Source: Corynebacterium variabile (GTDB lineage: Bacteria > Actinomycetota > Actinomycetes > Mycobacteriales > Mycobacteriaceae). From it: a stretch of 64,000 nucleotides of DNA. The stretch spans positions 56,440 to 120,439 of the forward strand of contig NZ_BJNT01000014.1 of assembly GCF_006539825.1 (NCBI RefSeq), given 5' to 3'. The first letter of the stretch is position 1; every line of letters starts with the position of its first letter. The notes under the pieces were generated by a model. It did no database searches. It saw only the letters and a list, made by a program, of their open reading frames with translations, and was not told where the DNA came from. Positions 16,963-27,291 of the stretch are shown one piece after another. The position numbers were made by a program, and so were the translations under genes.

Positions 16963-17409
16963 TCAGTTTCCCTTTCTGACTTGGCGTCGCAGCTGGAAGA
17001 TCCGGATGGTGCCGATACTCGCCGCCACCAGTGCACCGCCGACCGCGGCGATGAGCATCCCCACGCCGATCGGGAAGTTCCAGGTCCAGAAGAAGACGTT
17101 GAGCTCGGCACTGTCACCGTTCTGCAGGATGAACACCAGCAGCAGCACCAGCACCACCGCGCCGATGATGAGCGCGACCCACGTCGAACCTGCGATCGTG
17201 CGGGACACGTCATGGCCGGGCCGCACCGCCGTGGCGTCGCCGGTGTTGTCGGTGTCCGTGGTCTCCGGAATCTCCGCCTCGGAGGAAACTGTGGTGTCCT
17301 GCGGCTCCGTGCCGTCCGGGGCATCGGGGGAGTCGGGGGAGACAGTGGAGTCGGTGAAGTCAGCGTCGGTGGGCCGGCCCTCGGGCAGCTCCTGGTCCTT
17401 GTTCGTCAT
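16963..17409 (-). CDS. LapA-domain (DUF1049) membrane protein
   Basis: 148 residues. An acidic, disordered N-terminal region rich in Asp, Thr, Ser and Pro (1-65) is followed by two transmembrane helices (about 77-98, [20 protein letters not shown]; about 110-132, [17 protein letters not shown]) and a basic end ([13 protein letters not shown]). This is the LapA/DUF1049 arrangement; the role is unclear, with envelope or LPS-assembly links only in Gram-negatives. TATGAT lies 8 bases before the start on this strand. The gene is divergent from rlmN. Confidence 0.8.
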   Translation of the reverse strand: MTNKDQELPEGRPTDADFTDSTVSPDSPDAPDGTEPQDTTVSSEAEIPETTDTDNTGDATAVRPGHDVSRTIAGSTWVALIIGAVVLVLLLVFILQNGDSAELNVFFWTWNFPIGVGMLIAAVGGALVAASIGTIRIFQLRRQVRKGN

Positions 17410-17490
17410 GGCGCCCCATCATAGGCGTCCTTCGTGGTGCGCTGTGTGCGGCACATCTCACGATGTGCCCGAACCCGTGATGAGGTGCAA

Positions 17491-17496
17491 TAATGG
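17491..17496 (+). promoter_or_regulatory. rlmN -10 hexamer (leaderless start)
   Basis: TAATGG ends 7 bases before ATG 17504. It fixes the rlmN start and rules out the long upstream extension of the frame. Confidence 0.5.
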
Positions 17497-17503
17497 GCCA
17501 ATC

Positions 17504-18616
17504 ATGGCTGAACCCGTACAACTGCAGTTCCGCGCCCCGACCCGCGGCATGCCCCCGACCCACCTGGCCGACCTCACCGACGACGAGGTCAAGGCCGCTG
17601 TCAAGGACGCCGGCCTGCCCGGTTTCCGCGCCAACCAGATCGCCCGCCAGTACTACGGCCGCCTCGAAGGTGACCCCATGGCGATGACCGATCTGCCGGA
17701 GAACCTCCGGTCCACGGTCAAGGACACCCTGTTCCCCACGTTGATGGATCCGGTGCGTCACATCTCCTGTGACGAGGGACAGACCCGCAAGACCCTCTGG
17801 AAGCTGCATGACTCGACGCTGCTCGAGTCCGTCCTCATGCGTTACCCCGACCGGGCGACGCTGTGCATCTCCTCCCAGGCCGGCTGCGGTATGGCCTGTC
17901 CGTTCTGCGCCACCGGCCAGGGCGGACTGGACCGCAACCTGTCCACCGGGGAGATTGTCGAGCAGGTCCGCGCCGCGGCCAGGGCCATGCGCGACGGCGA
18001 CGTCGAAGGTGGCGAAGGCCGCCTGTCGAACATCGTCTTCATGGGCATGGGCGAGCCACTGGCCAACTACAAGCGCGTCGTCGCCGCCATCAAGCGGATC
18101 ACCTCGCCGTCGCCGGAGGGCTTCGGCATCTCCCAGCGCAACATCACCGTCTCCACCGTGGGCCTGGCCCCGGCGATCCGGAAGCTGGCCGACGAGGACA
18201 TGCACATGCGCCTCGCCGTCAGCCTGCACTGCCCGGACGATGAACTGCGCGACACCCTCGTCCCGGTCAACAACCGGTGGTCCATCGAGGAGGTCCTCGA
18301 CGCCGCCGCCTACTACGCGGAGAAGTCCGGTCGCCGTGTCTCGATCGAGTACGCGCTCATCAAGGAGGTCAACGACCACCCGTGGCGTGCTGACCTGCTG
18401 GGCAAGCGGCTGAAGAAGAAGCTGGGCAACCAGGTCCATGTCAACCTCATCCCGCTGAACCCGACCCCGGGTTCGGAGTGGGACGCCTCGCCGAAGCCGG
18501 TGCAGGAGGAGTTCGTCCGCCGCGTCAACGAGCAGGGCGTCGCCTGCACCGTGCGTGACACCCGTGGCCAGGAGATCGCCGCGGCTTGTGGCCAGCTCGC
18601 TGCGGAGGAGCGGTAG
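17504..18616 (+). CDS. rlmN: 23S rRNA A2503 / tRNA A37 methyltransferase RlmN
   Basis: 370 residues. The radical-SAM cluster motif CxxxCxxC is [15 protein letters not shown] near 125-133. Also present are [20 protein letters not shown] and a conserved Cys near the end in the [12 protein letters not shown] segment. It makes 2-methyladenosine in 23S rRNA and in some tRNAs. ATG 17504 is chosen from the TAATGG hexamer 7 bases upstream; an open frame extends far upstream but overlaps the divergent LapA gene. Confidence 0.96.
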   Translation: MAEPVQLQFRAPTRGMPPTHLADLTDDEVKAAVKDAGLPGFRANQIARQYYGRLEGDPMAMTDLPENLRSTVKDTLFPTLMDPVRHISCDEGQTRKTLWKLHDSTLLESVLMRYPDRATLCISSQAGCGMACPFCATGQGGLDRNLSTGEIVEQVRAAARAMRDGDVEGGEGRLSNIVFMGMGEPLANYKRVVAAIKRITSPSPEGFGISQRNITVSTVGLAPAIRKLADEDMHMRLAVSLHCPDDELRDTLVPVNNRWSIEEVLDAAAYYAEKSGRRVSIEYALIKEVNDHPWRADLLGKRLKKKLGNQVHVNLIPLNPTPGSEWDASPKPVQEEFVRRVNEQGVACTVRDTRGQEIAAACGQLAAEER

Positions 18617-18638
18617 CAGCCGGCCAGGCACGCACTGT

Positions 18639-18721
18639 CGAATATCGCACCTGCCACCGGTTCGCTCTCTGAGTGACCAGGGCACTTACCTGAGGTAAGT
18701 GATCGGCAGGTGCGATATTCG
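18639..18721. repeat. nested inverted repeat (83 bp) after rlmN
   Basis: Outer arms of 17 bases match perfectly (CGAATATCGCACCTGCC at 18639-18655 and its reverse complement at 18705-18721). Between them lies a second perfect palindrome, CACTTACCT G AGGTAAGTG (18683-18701). There is no U-run. It lies in the convergent gap between rlmN and the DUF2631 gene and could form a cruciform, act as a bidirectional terminator or be a small mobile relic. Confidence 0.85.
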
Positions 18722-18754
18722 GCATCTGGGGGACCGGGACAGCATCCGATACAC

Positions 18755-18792
18755 GAAAAACCCCGCCGGCTGCGGAGTGCGGCGGGCGGGGT
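18755..18792 (-). terminator. DUF2631 gene terminator (minus strand)
   Basis: Read on the minus strand, a GC-rich stem (ACCCCGCC with GGCGGGGT) is followed by TTTTT. This is a classic intrinsic terminator for the gene at 18826-19287. Confidence 0.75.
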
Positions 18793-18825
18793 GGGCAGGT
18801 GTCCGGGAACCGGACGACCCGTGGC

Positions 18826-19287
18826 TTACTTGTGGTGGGCCAGACCGTGCGGCGGGGTCTGGACCTCTTCGACACCGTCGACGCCGACGCCGGGGAGGTT
18901 CCAGGAGCGCAGCTCGGCGGTGGTGAGGTCGGCGTAGCGACCGGTGAGGTTGGCCTGGTCCTCGGTCCAGACCGGCTCGACGTGGCCGACCGGCTTATTG
19001 TGGGAGGTCAGCGTCTTGCGGGCCTCACGCGGCTTCCAGCTCGGGGAGGAGCGGCGGGCGTAGAGCGTCACGCCGAGGAGGATCGCGAGGCCGATCACGA
19101 CGATGTAGATGTCCTCGACCTTGCCGTGGTGGTTACCAAAGAGAAATCCGAACATGCAGATTCCGGCGACGTAACCGACGATGATCGTCGTCTTCCGCGG
19201 GAACTGGTGCCAGCCCCACGCGGCGGACGGCTCATCCACCGTGGAAACGCCCTTGTACACTTCGACCTTGGTGCCGTGGTCAGCCAC
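18826..19287 (-). CDS. DUF2631 family membrane protein
   Basis: 153 residues. Two transmembrane helices lie near 30-48 ([20 protein letters not shown]) and 55-73 ([20 protein letters not shown]). The N-terminus has [16 protein letters not shown] and the tail is soluble. Proteins of this type lie close to dxr in mycobacteria and corynebacteria; the function is unknown. GTG 19287 has GGAGG 8 bases upstream. The frame extends further upstream without support. A strong terminator follows at 18755-18792. Confidence 0.78.
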   Translation of the reverse strand: MADHGTKVEVYKGVSTVDEPSAAWGWHQFPRKTTIIVGYVAGICMFGFLFGNHHGKVEDIYIVVIGLAILLGVTLYARRSSPSWKPREARKTLTSHNKPVGHVEPVWTEDQANLTGRYADLTTAELRSWNLPGVGVDGVEEVQTPPHGLAHHK

Positions 19288-19490
19288 TTCGAGATCCTCC
19301 TGAAGTACGTGGCAGTAGTCACCTGCCAGATTTAGTGCCCCTATTGTTACACACGACGGACCCGGGGACGAACACCACCCGATCTTTCGGGGGCACCCCG
19401 GGGGAAGCACGGGGGAAGCACGGGGGAAGACCGTGCAAAGACAGGGCAACGCGCACCCTTCACAGGTTCCAGGCAGCCTGCCGTGGAACA

Positions 19491-20675
19491 ATGGTCCGGG
19501 TGAAAACGCGTGTAGTGGTGCTCGGCAGCACCGGATCGATCGGCACCCAGGCCCTGGACATCATCGCGGAGAACCCCGACCAGTTCGAACTCGTCGGCGT
19601 GTCCGCCCAGGGCTCCCGTCCAGAGCTTCTCCTCGAGCAGGTCCGGAGCTTCGGCCTCGACCCCTCCCATGTCGCGGTGGCCAGTGATGTCGCCGCCGAC
19701 ATGCTCGACCGTGAACTCGACGGTCACGTCATCCGTGGCACCCACTCGCCACGGACACTCGTCGAGGAGGCGGGGGAGTACGGCTGTGATGTCGTCCTCA
19801 ATGCACTCGTCGGTTCGCTCGGCCTCGACGCCACCCTCGCCACGCTCCAGGGGGACGCCCGCCTGGCCCTGGCGAACAAGGAGTCCCTCGTCGCCGGCGG
19901 CGATCTGGTGCTGGACACCGCCTCGGAAGGCCAGCTCGTGCCGGTGGACTCCGAGCACTCCGCCATCGCCCAGTGCCTGCGTGCCGGTACCCGCGAGGAG
20001 GTCGCGTCCCTGGTCCTCACCGGCTCCGGTGGGCCGTTCCGCGGATGGACCCGCGAGCAGCTGGAACCGGTCACCCCGCTGGACGCCAAGTGCCATCCCA
20101 CGTGGTCGATGGGACAGATGAAGTCGCTCAACAACGCGACGATGGTGAACAAGGGGCTCGAGGTCATCGAGGCGTCCCTGCTGTTCGACGTGCCCGCGGA
20201 GAATATCGAGGTCACGGTGCACCCCGAGATGACCGTGCACTCCATGGTCACCTTCACCGACGGCGCGACCATCGCCCAGGCGTCCACCCCGTCGATGCGT
20301 CTGCCGATCTCCCTGGCTCTGGGCTGGCCGGGCCGCGTGCCCGGTGCGAAGACACCGCTGAGCTTCGCCGAGGCGTCCACCTGGACTTTCGAACCGCTCG
20401 ATGACGCCGTGTTCCCCGCCGTCCGGCTCGCCCGCGACGCCGTCTCGGCCGGGGGCTGCATGCCCGCCGTCTACAACGCCGCCAATGAGGAGGCCGCCGT
20501 CGAGTTCCTCGCCGGGACGCTGAGCTTCCCCCGGATCGTCGACACGGTCGCCGCCGTCCTCGACGACTGCTCGCGCTTCACCACCCGGCCCCGTGACCTC
20601 GACGATGTGCTCGAGGCCGAGCGTGCCGCCCGCGCCGCCGCACACGAGAGGATGGCTTCGTGGCTTACGCGATAG
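19491..20675 (+). CDS. dxr: 1-deoxy-D-xylulose 5-phosphate reductoisomerase
   Basis: 394 residues from ATG 19491; GTG 19500 (391 residues) is an alternative start. NADPH-binding motif [20 protein letters not shown] at the N-terminus, then [21 protein letters not shown] and [15 protein letters not shown]. It commits DXP to the non-mevalonate isoprenoid pathway. The frame stays open upstream to 19335, but that part overlaps the divergent promoter region and lacks family similarity. It overlaps the protease gene by 16 bases. Confidence 0.95.
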   Translation: MVRVKTRVVVLGSTGSIGTQALDIIAENPDQFELVGVSAQGSRPELLLEQVRSFGLDPSHVAVASDVAADMLDRELDGHVIRGTHSPRTLVEEAGEYGCDVVLNALVGSLGLDATLATLQGDARLALANKESLVAGGDLVLDTASEGQLVPVDSEHSAIAQCLRAGTREEVASLVLTGSGGPFRGWTREQLEPVTPLDAKCHPTWSMGQMKSLNNATMVNKGLEVIEASLLFDVPAENIEVTVHPEMTVHSMVTFTDGATIAQASTPSMRLPISLALGWPGRVPGAKTPLSFAEASTWTFEPLDDAVFPAVRLARDAVSAGGCMPAVYNAANEEAAVEFLAGTLSFPRIVDTVAAVLDDCSRFTTRPRDLDDVLEAERAARAAAHERMASWLTR

Positions 20676-21916
20676 GCGTCCTCCTCTTCGCGGTGGGGAT
20701 CGCCGTGTCCATCGCGCTGCACGAGGCCGGGCACATGGTCGCCGCCCGCAGCTTCGGTATGCGGGTGCGCCGGTACTTCATCGGTTTCGGCCCGACGCTG
20801 TGGTCGAAGAAGAAGGGCCACACCGAGTACGGCTTCAAGGCCGTGCCCTTCGGCGGGTTCTGCGACATCGCCGGCATGACCGCCCTCGACCCGTACACCG
20901 AGGACGAGAAACCCTATCTCATGGTCGACCGGCCGGGCTGGCAGCGCATCCTCGTGATGCTCGCCGGCATCGCGGTGAACATCGTGCTGGCCATGGCGAT
21001 CATCTTCGGCGTCGCCGTGACCTGGGGCCTGCCGCAGACCTCCACTGATCCGGCCCCTGCAGTCGTCGCGGAGACCATGTGCACCCCGACCACCATCGAC
21101 GACGCCAAGGCCGACGACGGCCACGGACGCTGCGAGGGCGCGGGCCCGGCCGCGGACTCCGGGCTGAAGACCGGTGACGAGGTCACCTCCGTCAACGGTG
21201 TCGATGTCGACGACTTCCCGGCGATGGTCGACGAGCTCGACACGGTCGGGTCCGACGCCGCCGACGCAGGTGCCGTCGCCGGTGACCGTGTCACGGTCCC
21301 GGCCACCGTCGACCGCAACGGTCAGGAAGTCAGCCTTGACCTTCAGGTGGAGGTCGTGGAGCGCCAGACGCAGTCCGGCGATGCTGTGCTCACCGGTGCC
21401 ATCGGCATGCGCATCGACAACCCGAACGCGGAACTGGTGGGCTACAACGCCCTTTCCGCGATCCCCGGCAGCGTGCACTACTCCGGCTACATCCTCACTG
21501 AGACCGCCAAGGCGCTCGTCGACCTGCCGTCACGCTACTGGCCGGTGGTGGAGTCCATCTTCGGCGCCGACCGTGCCGATGATTCGCCGGTGAGCGTCGT
21601 CGGGGCGTCCCGCGCCGGTGGTGAACTGGTCCAGCACGACCAGTGGATGGCCTTCCTGCTGCTGCTGGCGAACCTCAACTTCTTCCTCGCCGCGTTCAAC
21701 CTCGTGCCGCTGCCCCCGATGGACGGCGGGCACGCGATCGTCGTGGTCTACGAGAAGATCCGTGACTGGTTCCGTCGTCGCCGCGGTCTGGCCCCCGGTG
21801 GTCCGGCGGACTACACCCGCCTGCTCCCGGTGACCTACGCGGTCGCCGCGATCCTCCTCGTCTTCGGGCTCACGGTCATCGTCGCCGACGTGATCAACCC
21901 GGTGCAGTTGTTCTGA
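20660..21916 (+). CDS. rip1: site-2 protease Rip1/RseP family zinc metalloprotease
   Basis: 418 residues. The first helix carries the zinc-binding HEAGH (21-25). A PDZ-type region follows (about 165-230; [20 protein letters not shown]). Late in the protein is the second active-site motif [13 protein letters not shown]. Four transmembrane helices are visible. It cleaves anti-sigma factors and other membrane proteins within the bilayer. GTG 20660 overlaps dxr. In many Actinobacteria ispG comes next; here the next gene is a penicillin-binding protein. Confidence 0.94.
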   Translation: MAYAIGVLLFAVGIAVSIALHEAGHMVAARSFGMRVRRYFIGFGPTLWSKKKGHTEYGFKAVPFGGFCDIAGMTALDPYTEDEKPYLMVDRPGWQRILVMLAGIAVNIVLAMAIIFGVAVTWGLPQTSTDPAPAVVAETMCTPTTIDDAKADDGHGRCEGAGPAADSGLKTGDEVTSVNGVDVDDFPAMVDELDTVGSDAADAGAVAGDRVTVPATVDRNGQEVSLDLQVEVVERQTQSGDAVLTGAIGMRIDNPNAELVGYNALSAIPGSVHYSGYILTETAKALVDLPSRYWPVVESIFGADRADDSPVSVVGASRAGGELVQHDQWMAFLLLLANLNFFLAAFNLVPLPPMDGGHAIVVVYEKIRDWFRRRRGLAPGGPADYTRLLPVTYAVAAILLVFGLTVIVADVINPVQLF

Positions 21917-21984
21917 CGCCCCACGCCTGATTCACCGGCGCGGTATCCCGAGGTCACGGCTTCCCGTTGGTAATCTCGGTGAGC

Positions 21985-23868
21985 ATGCGCCCCACACGCT
22001 CTCCCCGCCGTCACCGTCGGCGGGCCCGCGCCCTGACGACCACGGTCACCGCCACCGTCGTCTCTCTGGGGCTGGCGGTGAGCCTGGCGTCCTGCACCCC
22101 GCGTCCCGACGGCGCCGACGACATCGTCGGTGATTTCCTCGACGCCCTCGAGGACCGCGACGTCGACGGTGCCTCCGGGGACACGGACGCCTCATCGAAC
22201 GCCGCGTCCGACATCGACGCCACCTGGAACGGCCTCCAGGCCGAGGGGCTGGACGCCTCCCTGCACGATGTCAGCACCGACGGTGAAGTCGCCACCGCGT
22301 CCTACACCCTGGACTGGAACCTGCCGGGCGAGCGTGACTTCTCCTACGACGCCACTCTCACCGCCACGAAGACCGGCGACGACTGGTCGGTGCGCTGGGT
22401 GCCCTCGGTCCTGCACCCCGATCTCGGCAACGGCCAGCACCTGGAACTGCGCAAGGTCGAGGCGACGACCGCCGATGTCGTCGGGTCCGACGGCTCGGTG
22501 CTGCTCACCCCGGGTCTGCAGTGGCGGATCAAGGTGGACACCGACAGATACGACAGCCTCACCGACCTGCAGACCACCATGCGCAAGATCAACGCCGCCC
22601 TGGAGTCGGCGCACTCCCGCGATGACTCGGTGCCGACCATCAACCCCGATGAGGTCGCGAAAGACGCCCGGGCTGAAGGTGGCGTCTACTCCGTCGCCGT
22701 GCTCGGCGACCCGGTGGGCACACAGGTCCGGGACATTCTCGGCCAGGTCGACGGCGTGGAGTTCAACGACGAACCGGCGATGGTGCGTCCTGATCCGGGT
22801 TTCGCACCGGACATCATGTCGCGTGTCTCCCAGCTCGTCGGCGATGACCTGCAGGGCGACGACGGCTGGGAGATCGTCAAGGCCACGTCCGGTGGCGCCG
22901 CGGTCGGCACGGTCGACTCTTCGGCGGCGGCCCCGGCGTCCGCGGTGAAGGTCAGTTTGTCGAAGAAGGTGCAGAACGCCGCGCAGCACGCGGTGGACAC
23001 CCGCGCCGCGGACAAGGCGATGATGGTGGTGATGCGTCCGTCCACCGGCGAGATCCTCGCCGTCGCGCAGACCCCGGAGGCGGACAAGGAGGGTGACCTT
23101 GCGCTCAGCGGCCAGTACCCGCCGGGCTCGACGTTCAAGATCATCACCGCGTCCGCCGGAGTGGGGGAGCAGCACCTCGACCAGGGGACGATCGTCGGCT
23201 GCCCGTCGACGCTGAACCTCTACGGCCGCACCGTGACCAACTACAACAGCTTCTCGCTGGGCGACACCACACTGTCCAACGCCTTCGCGCAGTCCTGCAA
23301 CACCACCTTCGCGGAGATCTCGACGAACCTGCCCGAGGGGAAGCTCAAGGAGACCGCTGAGGGCTTCGGTCTGGGGCGCGACTACGAGATCCCCGGGCTG
23401 ACCACGATCACCGGCTCCGTGCCCGAGGGGGAGACACCCCTGGACCGCACCGAGGCCGGTTACGGCCAGGGCCTCGACCTGGCCAGCCCCTTCGGTATGG
23501 CGCTGGTCTCGGCCACCGCCGCGAACGGCAGGACGCCGGTGCCCACACTCCTGCAGACCGACACCGGTGCGACGAAGGACGCCGACGGGAAGGACGCCAC
23601 GCCCGGTGAACCCCTTGACCCGGTGGTGCTGGACAACCTGCGGTCCATGATGCGTGCCGTGGTGACCAGCGGTTCCGGCTCGGCGATCTCCGGGGCCGGC
23701 GAGATCTACGCCAAGACCGGTGAGGCCGAGTTCAACGGTGGTTCCCATGCCTGGTTCACCGGCTACCGGGACGACCTGGCGTTCGCCACACTCATCGTCG
23801 GCGGCGGTGGATCCGAGCATTCGGTCGAGGTGACCCGGCAGTTCTTCGCCGAACTCGACGGCGAGTAG
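21985..23868 (+). CDS. penicillin-binding transpeptidase lipoprotein (MecA_N-type)
   Basis: 627 residues. A basic N-terminus and hydrophobic core end in the lipobox LASC (Cys 37), so it is probably a lipoprotein outside the membrane. An NTF2-like MecA_N region (about 45-140) and a dimerisation region precede the transpeptidase domain: STFK (nucleophile Ser near 382), SCN in AQSCNTTF, and KTGE near 576. It cross-links peptidoglycan. ATG 21985 is preferred because TAATCT (21971-21976) lies 8 bases upstream. It has the position of the PBP before map in corynebacteria. Confidence 0.92.
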   Translation: MRPTRSPRRHRRRARALTTTVTATVVSLGLAVSLASCTPRPDGADDIVGDFLDALEDRDVDGASGDTDASSNAASDIDATWNGLQAEGLDASLHDVSTDGEVATASYTLDWNLPGERDFSYDATLTATKTGDDWSVRWVPSVLHPDLGNGQHLELRKVEATTADVVGSDGSVLLTPGLQWRIKVDTDRYDSLTDLQTTMRKINAALESAHSRDDSVPTINPDEVAKDARAEGGVYSVAVLGDPVGTQVRDILGQVDGVEFNDEPAMVRPDPGFAPDIMSRVSQLVGDDLQGDDGWEIVKATSGGAAVGTVDSSAAAPASAVKVSLSKKVQNAAQHAVDTRAADKAMMVVMRPSTGEILAVAQTPEADKEGDLALSGQYPPGSTFKIITASAGVGEQHLDQGTIVGCPSTLNLYGRTVTNYNSFSLGDTTLSNAFAQSCNTTFAEISTNLPEGKLKETAEGFGLGRDYEIPGLTTITGSVPEGETPLDRTEAGYGQGLDLASPFGMALVSATAANGRTPVPTLLQTDTGATKDADGKDATPGEPLDPVVLDNLRSMMRAVVTSGSGSAISGAGEIYAKTGEAEFNGGSHAWFTGYRDDLAFATLIVGGGGSEHSVEVTRQFFAELDGE

Positions 23869-23879
23869 GCTCGGTGCTC

Positions 23880-24764
23880 ATGACTAGAGCACCACTGACC
23901 CCCGGCGTCCAGACCCCGATCCGTACCGTTCCCTCGAGCATCGAGCGGCCCGAGTACGCCTGGAAGGACGAGGTGCAGGAGAACGTCGGTGAGCCGTGGG
24001 TGCAGACCCCAGAGGTCGTCGAGGCGATGCGCGAGTCCTCGAAGATCGCCGCGGACGCCCTGTCCGCCGCCGGCGCCGCCGTCGCCCCCGGGGTGACCAC
24101 CGACGAGATCGACCGGATCGCCCACGAGTACATGTGCGACCACGGTGCCTACCCCTCCACCCTGGGCTACCGGCACTTCACGAAGTCCGTGTGCACCAGC
24201 CTCAACGAGATCGTCTGCCACGGCATCCCGGACTCGACGGTCATCGAGGACGGCGACATCGTCAACATCGACATCACCGCCTACAAGAACGGTGTGCACG
24301 GCGACACCTCCGCGATGTTCACCGCCGGTGACGTCTCCGAGGAGCACCAGCTGCTCGTCGACCGCACCTACACCGCCATGTGGCGGGGCATCAAGGCCGT
24401 GAAGCCGGGCCGCGAGGTCAACATCATCGGCCGCGTCATCGAGGCCTACGCCAAGCGCTTCGGCTACAACGTGGTCCGCGACTTCACCGGCCACGGTGTA
24501 GGTCCGACCTTCCACAACGGTCTGATCGTCGTCCACCACGACGAGGAGGCGTACAACACGGTCCTGGAGCCGGGGATGACGCTGACCATCGAGCCGATGT
24601 TCAACCTCGGGTCGCTGGACTACACCATCTGGGACGACGACTGGACCGTGCAGAACACCGACCACCGGTGGACCGCCCAGTGGGAGCACACCATGGTCGT
24701 CACCGAGGACGGCGTGGACGTGCTGACCCTGCGCGAGGGTGAGAAAGACCAGACGAAGAAGTAA
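23880..24764 (+). CDS. map: type I methionine aminopeptidase
   Basis: 294 residues. Metal ligands and active-site motifs are present: [26 protein letters not shown] (two Asp), [20 protein letters not shown] and [11 protein letters not shown]. An N-terminal extension of about 40 residues carries a proline-rich stretch typical of actinobacterial long-form MAP. It removes initiator Met. TAGGCT (23866-23871) lies 8 bases before ATG 23880, overlapping the end of the PBP gene and again suggesting leaderless transcription. Confidence 0.96.
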   Translation: MTRAPLTPGVQTPIRTVPSSIERPEYAWKDEVQENVGEPWVQTPEVVEAMRESSKIAADALSAAGAAVAPGVTTDEIDRIAHEYMCDHGAYPSTLGYRHFTKSVCTSLNEIVCHGIPDSTVIEDGDIVNIDITAYKNGVHGDTSAMFTAGDVSEEHQLLVDRTYTAMWRGIKAVKPGREVNIIGRVIEAYAKRFGYNVVRDFTGHGVGPTFHNGLIVVHHDEEAYNTVLEPGMTLTIEPMFNLGSLDYTIWDDDWTVQNTDHRWTAQWEHTMVVTEDGVDVLTLREGEKDQTKK

Positions 24765-24784
24765 GTCTCCGGTAGCGTCGGGGC

Positions 24785-25369
24785 ATGACTGTTTCACCAG
24801 GTGTGCCACGACGTCCAGGGGAGAAGCGGCCGGGGCTGCGTGATCTCGGACCACTGAATTACGCCGTCGAGCGGATCGGGGCGAGGGTCCAGGGGAAGAA
24901 GACCCTCGGAGTGTTCGCCACGATCGGCCGGGTGCGACGTATGCTGCCGCCGTGGTTGGTGTACTCGGCGACGATGATGCCCTTCGGGGCGCTCGGCCGG
25001 GCGGAGTCGGAGCTGGTGATCCTGCGGGTCGCCGCCCTGAAGGGGAACTCCGGTGGTGACTACGAGATGGACCACCACTCCGCACTGGGGAAGAAGGCGG
25101 GGCTGATCGACGGGGACATCGCCGCGGCGACCAGGGTCGACGAGGGTTGGGAGCCGGGACGTCACGGGTTCCACGGCCGGCGCGGTGCGATGCTCGACGT
25201 CGCCGACGAGATCGTCCAGTTCGGGGATGTCTCCGACCCGGCGTGGGAGCGGCTGGCGTCCTTCCTCAGTGACCGGGAGTGCGTGGCGCTGGTGATGCTG
25301 GTGACGAACTATGCCGGGCTGGCCACCGCACTGACCGTATTGCGCACCCCGGTCGACGAGAGGCGGTGA
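24785..25369 (+). CDS. carboxymuconolactone decarboxylase-like (AhpD fold) protein
   Basis: 194 residues. The central helix pair (ALGRAESELVILRVAALKGN followed by YEMDHHSALGKKAGLIDGDI) is typical of the CMD/AhpD family. The Cys found before the YEW/H pattern in many peroxidase-type members is replaced (GGDYEMDHH), so AhpD-type disulfide chemistry is unlikely. TAGCGT (24773-24778) lies 6 bases before ATG 24785. The stop codon lies inside a 15-bp hairpin. The substrate is unknown. Confidence 0.8.
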   Translation: MTVSPGVPRRPGEKRPGLRDLGPLNYAVERIGARVQGKKTLGVFATIGRVRRMLPPWLVYSATMMPFGALGRAESELVILRVAALKGNSGGDYEMDHHSALGKKAGLIDGDIAAATRVDEGWEPGRHGFHGRRGAMLDVADEIVQFGDVSDPAWERLASFLSDRECVALVMLVTNYAGLATALTVLRTPVDERR

Positions 25370-25392
25370 CCGGGAATCCCGGTCACCGCCTC
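25360..25392. terminator. 15-bp perfect hairpin overlapping a stop codon
   Basis: GAGGCGGTGACCGGG, loop AAT, then its exact complement. The stem contains the TGA of the CMD-family gene and lies between convergent genes. It can serve both strands, although neither side has a clear U-run. Confidence 0.65.
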
Positions 25393-25420
25393 GTCAGTTG
25401 CTGATGTCAGTCTCTGCGGG

Positions 25421-26872
25421 TCAGCGCATGGACTGGTTGTCTGCGGCGCTGGTCATCGACCAGGTGGACCTGGAGTCGACGAGGAACTTCTCGACGTCCT
25501 TGGCGGACGCCCTGAGCTCCGGGTCGAAGTCCAGGTAGGCCTTGGTCTCCCGGGCGATGAGTCCGGAGAGGATGAGCAGGCCGATGAGGTTCGGCAGCGC
25601 CATGAGACCGTTGGCGAGGTCGGAGAAGGTCCAGGCCATGTCGAGCTCCATGGTGGCACCCACGACAACCACGCAGGTGAAGATCGCGCGGTAGGGGATC
25701 GTGGCGTGGGAACCGAAGATGCGCTGGGCGTTGCGCTCACCGTAGTAGGACCAGCCGAGGATGGTGGAGAAGGCGAAGAAGACGATGGAGATGGTCACGA
25801 TGTGGCCACCCCAGTCGCCGGGGAGGGCCTCCTTGAAGGCGTCGGAGGTCATCAGGCCGGCACGGTCCTCGCCCTGGTCCCAGACGCCGGAGCTGATGAT
25901 GACCAGACCGGTGAAGGAGACGACGATGATGGTGTCGATGAAGGTCTGGGTCATGGAGACCAGGCCCTGGCGGACCGGGTGGGTGGTCTTCGCGGCCGCG
26001 GCGGCGACAGCGGCGGAACCCATGCCGGACTCGTTGGAGAAGATACCGCGGGCGACACCCATCTGGAGCGCCAGGAGGATGCCGGAGCCGACGAAACCAC
26101 CTGCGGCGGCGGTACCGGAGAAGGCGTCGGAGAAGATCAGACCGAAGGCGTGGGGGATCTCACCGGCGTTGATGCACAGCACCACGATGCCGCCGATGAT
26201 GTAGATGACGATCATCAGCGGGACGAAAGCCGAGGTGACCTTACCGATGGACTGGATGCCACCGAGCAGGACGGCACCGATGAAGATGAACATGATGATG
26301 CCGGAGACCGTCGGGTCGATGTTGAAGGACTCCTCCAGGTTCGCGGAGACCGCGTTGGCCTGGGTCATGTTGCCGATACCGAAGGACGCGACGACGGCGG
26401 CGATGGCGAAGAACCAGGCGAGGAACTTGCCGAGGGGGCCCTTGATGCCGCGCTCGAGGTAGCGCTGCGGTCCACCGGACATGTTGCCCTTGGCGTCCGC
26501 GATGCGGTACCGCACACCGAGGAACGCCTCGGAGTACTTGGACGCCATGCCGAGCAGGCCGGTGATCCACATCCAGAACAGGGCGCCGGGGCCACCGATG
26601 GAGATGGCGGTGGCGACACCGACGATATTGCCGACGCCGACGGTGGCGGCCAGGGCGGTGGTCAGAGCCTGGTACTGGGAGATGTCACCTTCGCCGTCGT
26701 CGTCGTTGCGGTCGAGGAGGCCGAGCCGCAGGGCGGGGAAGAGCTTGCGGAACTGCACGCCCCGGAGCCTGATGGTGAGGATGAGGCCGGTTCCGAGCAG
26801 TAGTGGGATGAGGAACCAGGGGCCCCAGACAAAGGTGTCGGCATCGCCGAGCCAGTCGTTGAGTGTGTCCAT
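25421..26872 (-). CDS. alanine/glycine:cation symporter (AGCS/AlsT family)
   Basis: 483 residues with about eleven hydrophobic helices. AGCS signatures include GVQFRKLFPALRLGLL, ALAATVGVGNIVGVATAIS and GGPGALFWMWITGLLGMASK. It imports alanine or glycine with sodium or protons. The start ATG 26872 has TATACG on the minus strand at 26888-26883, giving a very short leader. It is transcribed alone and converges with the CMD-family gene across a strong hairpin. Confidence 0.93.
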   Translation of the reverse strand: MDTLNDWLGDADTFVWGPWFLIPLLLGTGLILTIRLRGVQFRKLFPALRLGLLDRNDDDGEGDISQYQALTTALAATVGVGNIVGVATAISIGGPGALFWMWITGLLGMASKYSEAFLGVRYRIADAKGNMSGGPQRYLERGIKGPLGKFLAWFFAIAAVVASFGIGNMTQANAVSANLEESFNIDPTVSGIIMFIFIGAVLLGGIQSIGKVTSAFVPLMIVIYIIGGIVVLCINAGEIPHAFGLIFSDAFSGTAAAGGFVGSGILLALQMGVARGIFSNESGMGSAAVAAAAAKTTHPVRQGLVSMTQTFIDTIIVVSFTGLVIISSGVWDQGEDRAGLMTSDAFKEALPGDWGGHIVTISIVFFAFSTILGWSYYGERNAQRIFGSHATIPYRAIFTCVVVVGATMELDMAWTFSDLANGLMALPNLIGLLILSGLIARETKAYLDFDPELRASAKDVEKFLVDSRSTWSMTSAADNQSMR

Positions 26873-27067
26873 GAGCAGTCAGCGTATAGGGCGTTCACCC
26901 GGTGAGGGAGATGCATCTGTTAAAAACATGGAAATTCTGTCAGCTCCCTGGCAGTGGGGGTATTCCGGGGAGCGGGCGGGGGATAGGCGGGGGTGACGCC
27001 ACGTCTTCCCTCATGAATAAGTATGTGGGAATAACTGTGTTAAATCACGTTCTGCACTGAGGAGGAC

Positions 27068-27139
27068 ATGTGTGTAGACTGTTCCGTGAGTGCCTGGCTC
27101 GTGAGGTCGGGTGGCTCCTTTCGGATGATTCCTTGGTAG
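27068..27139 (+). CDS. possible 23-residue small ORF before a terminator
   Basis: ATG 27068 follows AGGAGG with only two bases between them, and the frame stops at TAG 27137-27139. The peptide has two Cys in its first five residues (MCVDC) and two Trp. A strong terminator follows 17 bases later. It could be a leader peptide of an attenuator ahead of the TM2 genes, part of a small RNA, or chance. I know no family for it. Confidence 0.25.
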   Translation: MCVDCSVSAWLVRSGGSFRMIPW

Positions 27140-27156
27140 GGGGTTGACGAATGCGG

Positions 27157-27192
27157 AGAGAGGGCCGGGTTTCCCGGCCCTCTCTTCTGTTC
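27157..27192 (+). terminator. intrinsic terminator in the gap before the TM2 genes
   Basis: AGAGAGGGCCGGG, loop TTT, CCCGGCCCTCTCT, then TCTGTT: a 13-bp perfect stem. The next gene upstream on this strand ends near 25369, beyond the AlsT gene. A short transcript must therefore start within 26900-27150, or this is an attenuator for the gene at 27292. Confidence 0.8.
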
Positions 27193-27291
27193 CGTAGCTG
27201 TTCCCCATCTATTCCCCGGGGGACGCTAAGCTACAGGTCAATCGCGCCGACCGTCCCTCATCAGTCGGTGCCGGAGCAGAGGAGGAACCGC

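Noticed and set aside
17006..17503. N-terminal extension of RlmN by 166 residues
   Set aside because: It overlaps the LapA-domain gene and its promoter and has no RlmN similarity; the -10 hexamer supports ATG 17504.
25706..26803. Plus-strand open frame opposite the AlsT symporter
   Set aside because: Its composition is almost only Gly, Asp, Glu and Val, a shadow of the membrane protein codons; no start signal.
27061..27192. T-box or other known riboswitch in front of the TM2 genes
   Set aside because: No T-box core sequence or other conserved riboswitch element could be recognised; only the terminator is clear.
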